In this document: piece after piece, positions 62,495 to 64,000 of the stretch
Position numbering within the stretch: position 1 is the stretch's first letter
Layout: each line of letters begins with the position of its first letter
Assembly: GCA_964573725.1 (NCBI GenBank)
Contig: CAZNLJ010000014.1
Location: 1-64,000, forward strand
DNA: 64,000 bases
Reading direction: 5' to 3'
From: UBA6168 sp964573725
GTDB lineage: Bacteria > Bacteroidota > Bacteroidia > Chitinophagales > Saprospiraceae
Translations under genes and position numbers: made by a program
Notes under the pieces: generated by a model
Databases searched by the model: none
The model's input: only the letters and a program-made list of their open reading frames with translations
What the model was told of the DNA's origin: nothing

Positions 62495-63549
62495 GGCCGC
62501 GGCATCGGCTTGACCAAATACAACAAGACCGGAAAATGGTCGCTGTATCCGCCCATATATTCCTCGAAATCAAAGGTCCGGAAGGGGTAGCCCTTGTATC
62601 GGCCTTCCTGTTGGATGAGGTAGGGTTGGTTGTAGACTTGTGCCTTGTGAAAACGGAAGCCCGGGACATCGGGGTCGACCAGCGCGGCGGAGAGGATGAG
62701 CTGGTCGAAAAGGCTCCAGGCATCCCGATACGCCAGGGTGCCGATGCCTCGTTTGTAAAAGTCGTGCATGGGATTGTAAAAGTCCCCCGGCCGCACCTCT
62801 TTCACCTTGTGCTTGGCAGCGAGGACCTGCCGCACACTCGGACTGACGGGATCGTCGTTGAGGTCACCCATCACGATGACCTTGGCGTCGGGTTCCTTCC
62901 GCAACAAGGAGTCTTTCACCTGTTTGCAAACCAACGCCGCCGCGTTCCGGTTGGGCTGGGTGGCGGCTTCCCCGCCCCGGCGGCTCGACCAATGGTTGAC
63001 CAGTACATGCAAGGGTTCCCCATCCAACAAGCCGCTGACATAAAGGATGTCCCGGGTGTATATCCGTTCCCCTTCCGGATTGTAGAGCGCCAACGGAATC
63101 GCCCGGCTGCCCGTGACCTGGAAATATTTGGGCTGGTAAAGCAGTGCGACATCGATGCCGCGGCGGTCCGGGGAATCGTAGTGGACCACCTCGTACTTCC
63201 GGTTGGCCAGGGCCGGTTGGCGGGCCAGGTCCTCGAGGACGGCCCGGTTCTCCACTTCCGCGACCCCCAGCAAGGCAACCCCGTCCGGAGTCAGGTCCGT
63301 ACCGAGTTCCGAGATCACCCTGGCCAGGTTCCCCAACTTGTCGCGATATACCGCCGGTGTCCACTTCCGGGGACCCTCGGGAAGGAATTCCTCGTCGTTG
63401 ATGGCCGGGTCGTCCTCCGTGTCGAACAAGTTCTCCACGTTATAAAACCCGACGGCAGCCACCTTATATTGCACGGCCTGCGCCGAGCCCGTCCTGCCAA
63501 CCAGGGTGATGCCAAGCAGCAAAGGCATCCAATAAGCCATGTTTCGCAT
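62491..63549 (-). CDS. Secreted endonuclease/exonuclease/phosphatase family protein
   Basis: A 352-residue protein of the EEP superfamily (DNase I-like fold). A signal peptide (YWMPLLLGITLVGRTGSAQA) suggests export. Active-site boxes are FYNVENLFDTEDD (Asn and Glu ligands), LLGVAEVENRAVL, VNHWSSRRGGEA, VIVMGDLNDDP and, near the end, GGYSDHFPVLL, which is the closing Asp-His. The family contains secreted nucleases and phosphatases; a nuclease role in extracellular DNA use is possible. The stop overlaps the helicase start, which is odd for a secreted protein and a DNA helicase. Confidence 0.9.
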   Translation of the reverse strand: MRNMAYWMPLLLGITLVGRTGSAQAVQYKVAAVGFYNVENLFDTEDDPAINDEEFLPEGPRKWTPAVYRDKLGNLARVISELGTDLTPDGVALLGVAEVENRAVLEDLARQPALANRKYEVVHYDSPDRRGIDVALLYQPKYFQVTGSRAIPLALYNPEGERIYTRDILYVSGLLDGEPLHVLVNHWSSRRGGEAATQPNRNAAALVCKQVKDSLLRKEPDAKVIVMGDLNDDPVSPSVRQVLAAKHKVKEVRPGDFYNPMHDFYKRGIGTLAYRDAWSLFDQLILSAALVDPDVPGFRFHKAQVYNQPYLIQQEGRYKGYPFRTFDFEEYMGGYSDHFPVLLYLVKPMPRP

Positions 63550-63575
63550 GGTCCGTCAAATTTGATGTTCAAGCG

Positions 63576-63583
63576 CAAAGGTA
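63576..63583 (-). promoter_or_regulatory. -7 box ahead of the EEP gene
   Basis: Read on the minus strand the sequence is TACCTTTG, matching TAnnTTTG, 26 bases ahead of the ATG at 63549. No TTG element is found at 17-23 bases upstream. Confidence 0.45.
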
Positions 63584-63804
63584 ACAAACTGTTCGATACC
63601 CCCCGGCCTCAGAAGACCCCTGCCATCCGGCACTTATCTTGTCACTTGTCGCCGGTATGCGGTCGGTATTTCCGCTCCGACGACCCAGCCGCAGACAAGC
63701 ATACCTGCCATGGGTCAGCTTCATCAGGCCGCCCGGGCAGCCCGGGCAAGGGATCATGGCGGGCCGACGGCGATGTGCCGGAATTATATTCGCCGGCATT
63801 GTCC

Positions 63805-63832
63805 TTGCGAAACCGGCATATCATTACCTTTG
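63805..63832 (+). promoter_or_regulatory. Bacteroidota-type promoter of the rightmost gene
   Basis: TTG (63805-63807) and TACCTTTG (63825-63832) match the -33 and -7 elements with 17 bases between them. The -7 box ends 18 bases ahead of the ATG at 63851. Confidence 0.6.
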
Positions 63833-63850
63833 TCCACTCAATCCTTTTGC

Positions 63851-64000
63851 ATGAGAAAAGTCATCCTGCTACCCCTGCTGACGCTATTGTCCGCCTACGC
63901 CCTTCCTGCACAAAGCCTCCGCATACAGGGTACCGTCTTCGACGGGGACAACCTGACGCCACTCCCGCTGGTGAACGTCAGCGCCGCCAATTCGGAAGGC
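63851..64000 (+). CDS. Secreted protein with carboxypeptidase-regulatory-like domain, 5' part only
   Basis: The first 50 codons of a gene cut by the window end. A signal peptide (KVILLPLLTLLSAYALPAQ) is followed by SLRIQGTVFDGDNLTPLPLVNV, the start of a CarboxypepD_reg-like beta-sandwich. In this phylum that domain opens TonB-dependent receptors and DUF5686-type outer-membrane proteins, so one of these is likely, but the sequence ends before this can be settled. It has its own promoter. Confidence 0.75.
   Translation, partial: MRKVILLPLLTLLSAYALPAQSLRIQGTVFDGDNLTPLPLVNVSAANSEG

Larger units (their letters stand above)
63550..63850. other. Divergent intergenic region near the right end
   Basis: The 301 bases between the EEP gene and the rightmost gene hold no convincing frame. 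They contain a -7 box on each strand (63576-63583 minus and 63825-63832 plus), consistent with a divergent promoter region. Confidence 0.55.

Overview
The window looks like chromosomal DNA of a GC-rich member of the Bacteroidota, most like the Saprospiria (Lewinella relatives). The signs are several secreted proteins ending in a type IX secretion (T9SS) type A sorting domain, a complete alternative complex III gene set joined to a caa3-type oxidase, TonB and sugar-isomerase gene types common in that phylum, few Shine-Dalgarno sites, and promoter -7 boxes of the form TAnnTTTG just ahead of several start codons. The placement is inference from gene content; no rRNA gene is present. A run of 100 N at 27621-27720 marks an assembly gap.

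Layout. 0.6-4.2 kb: a small unknown protein and a secreted adhesin-like T9SS protein. 4.4-10.7 kb (minus): a secreted GH13 alpha-glucan hydrolase, then a YnjBCD-like ABC importer operon with a DUF2064 glycosyltransferase gene inside it. 10.9-12.3 kb (plus): a Tat-exported PhoX-type phosphatase. 12.6-24.6 kb (minus): a co-directional run with a 1728-residue double-propeller surface protein first, then two T9SS proteins, a TonB-dependent receptor and a TauE/SafE permease; a membrane-anchored AraC-type regulator diverges from it at 24.8 kb. 26.3-31.1 kb: a sugar isomerase-like protein, an AAA-ATPase/PD-(D/E)XK gene broken by the gap, and two secreted phosphatase-type enzymes. 31.2-31.5 kb: tRNA-Leu(TAA) and tRNA-Gly(GCC), each with its own terminator. 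32.1-40.0 kb: a propeller T9SS protein, a large reprolysin-like metalloprotease and a purple-acid-phosphatase-like enzyme. 40.2-43.0 kb (minus): a one-component sensor-regulator with a Y_Y_Y domain and a LuxR-like HTH.

43.6-61.2 kb (plus) is the respiratory core: actA-actB-actC-actD-actE-actF (quinol:cytochrome c oxidoreductase), then oxidase subunits II and I, heme O synthase, two subunit III-like proteins, subunit IV, a SCO-like protein without any cysteine, a DUF420 protein and a small CPMC membrane protein. Electrons would pass from menaquinol through ActB/ActA/ActE hemes to the CuA centre of subunit II and on to oxygen at subunit I. Subunit II carries an unusual C-terminal OmpA-like extension. 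The window ends with a Pif1/RecD-like helicase overlapped by an endonuclease/exonuclease/phosphatase-family gene (minus), and the first 50 codons of a secreted protein with a carboxypeptidase-regulatory-like domain (plus).

I found no CRISPR array, transposase, integrase, phage gene or rRNA. The points most worth a second look are the subunit II-OmpA fusion, the cysteine-free SCO protein beside a CPMC protein, the double seven-bladed surface protein with its neighbours, the glycosyltransferase inside the ABC operon, and several perfect inverted or direct repeats in non-coding DNA.
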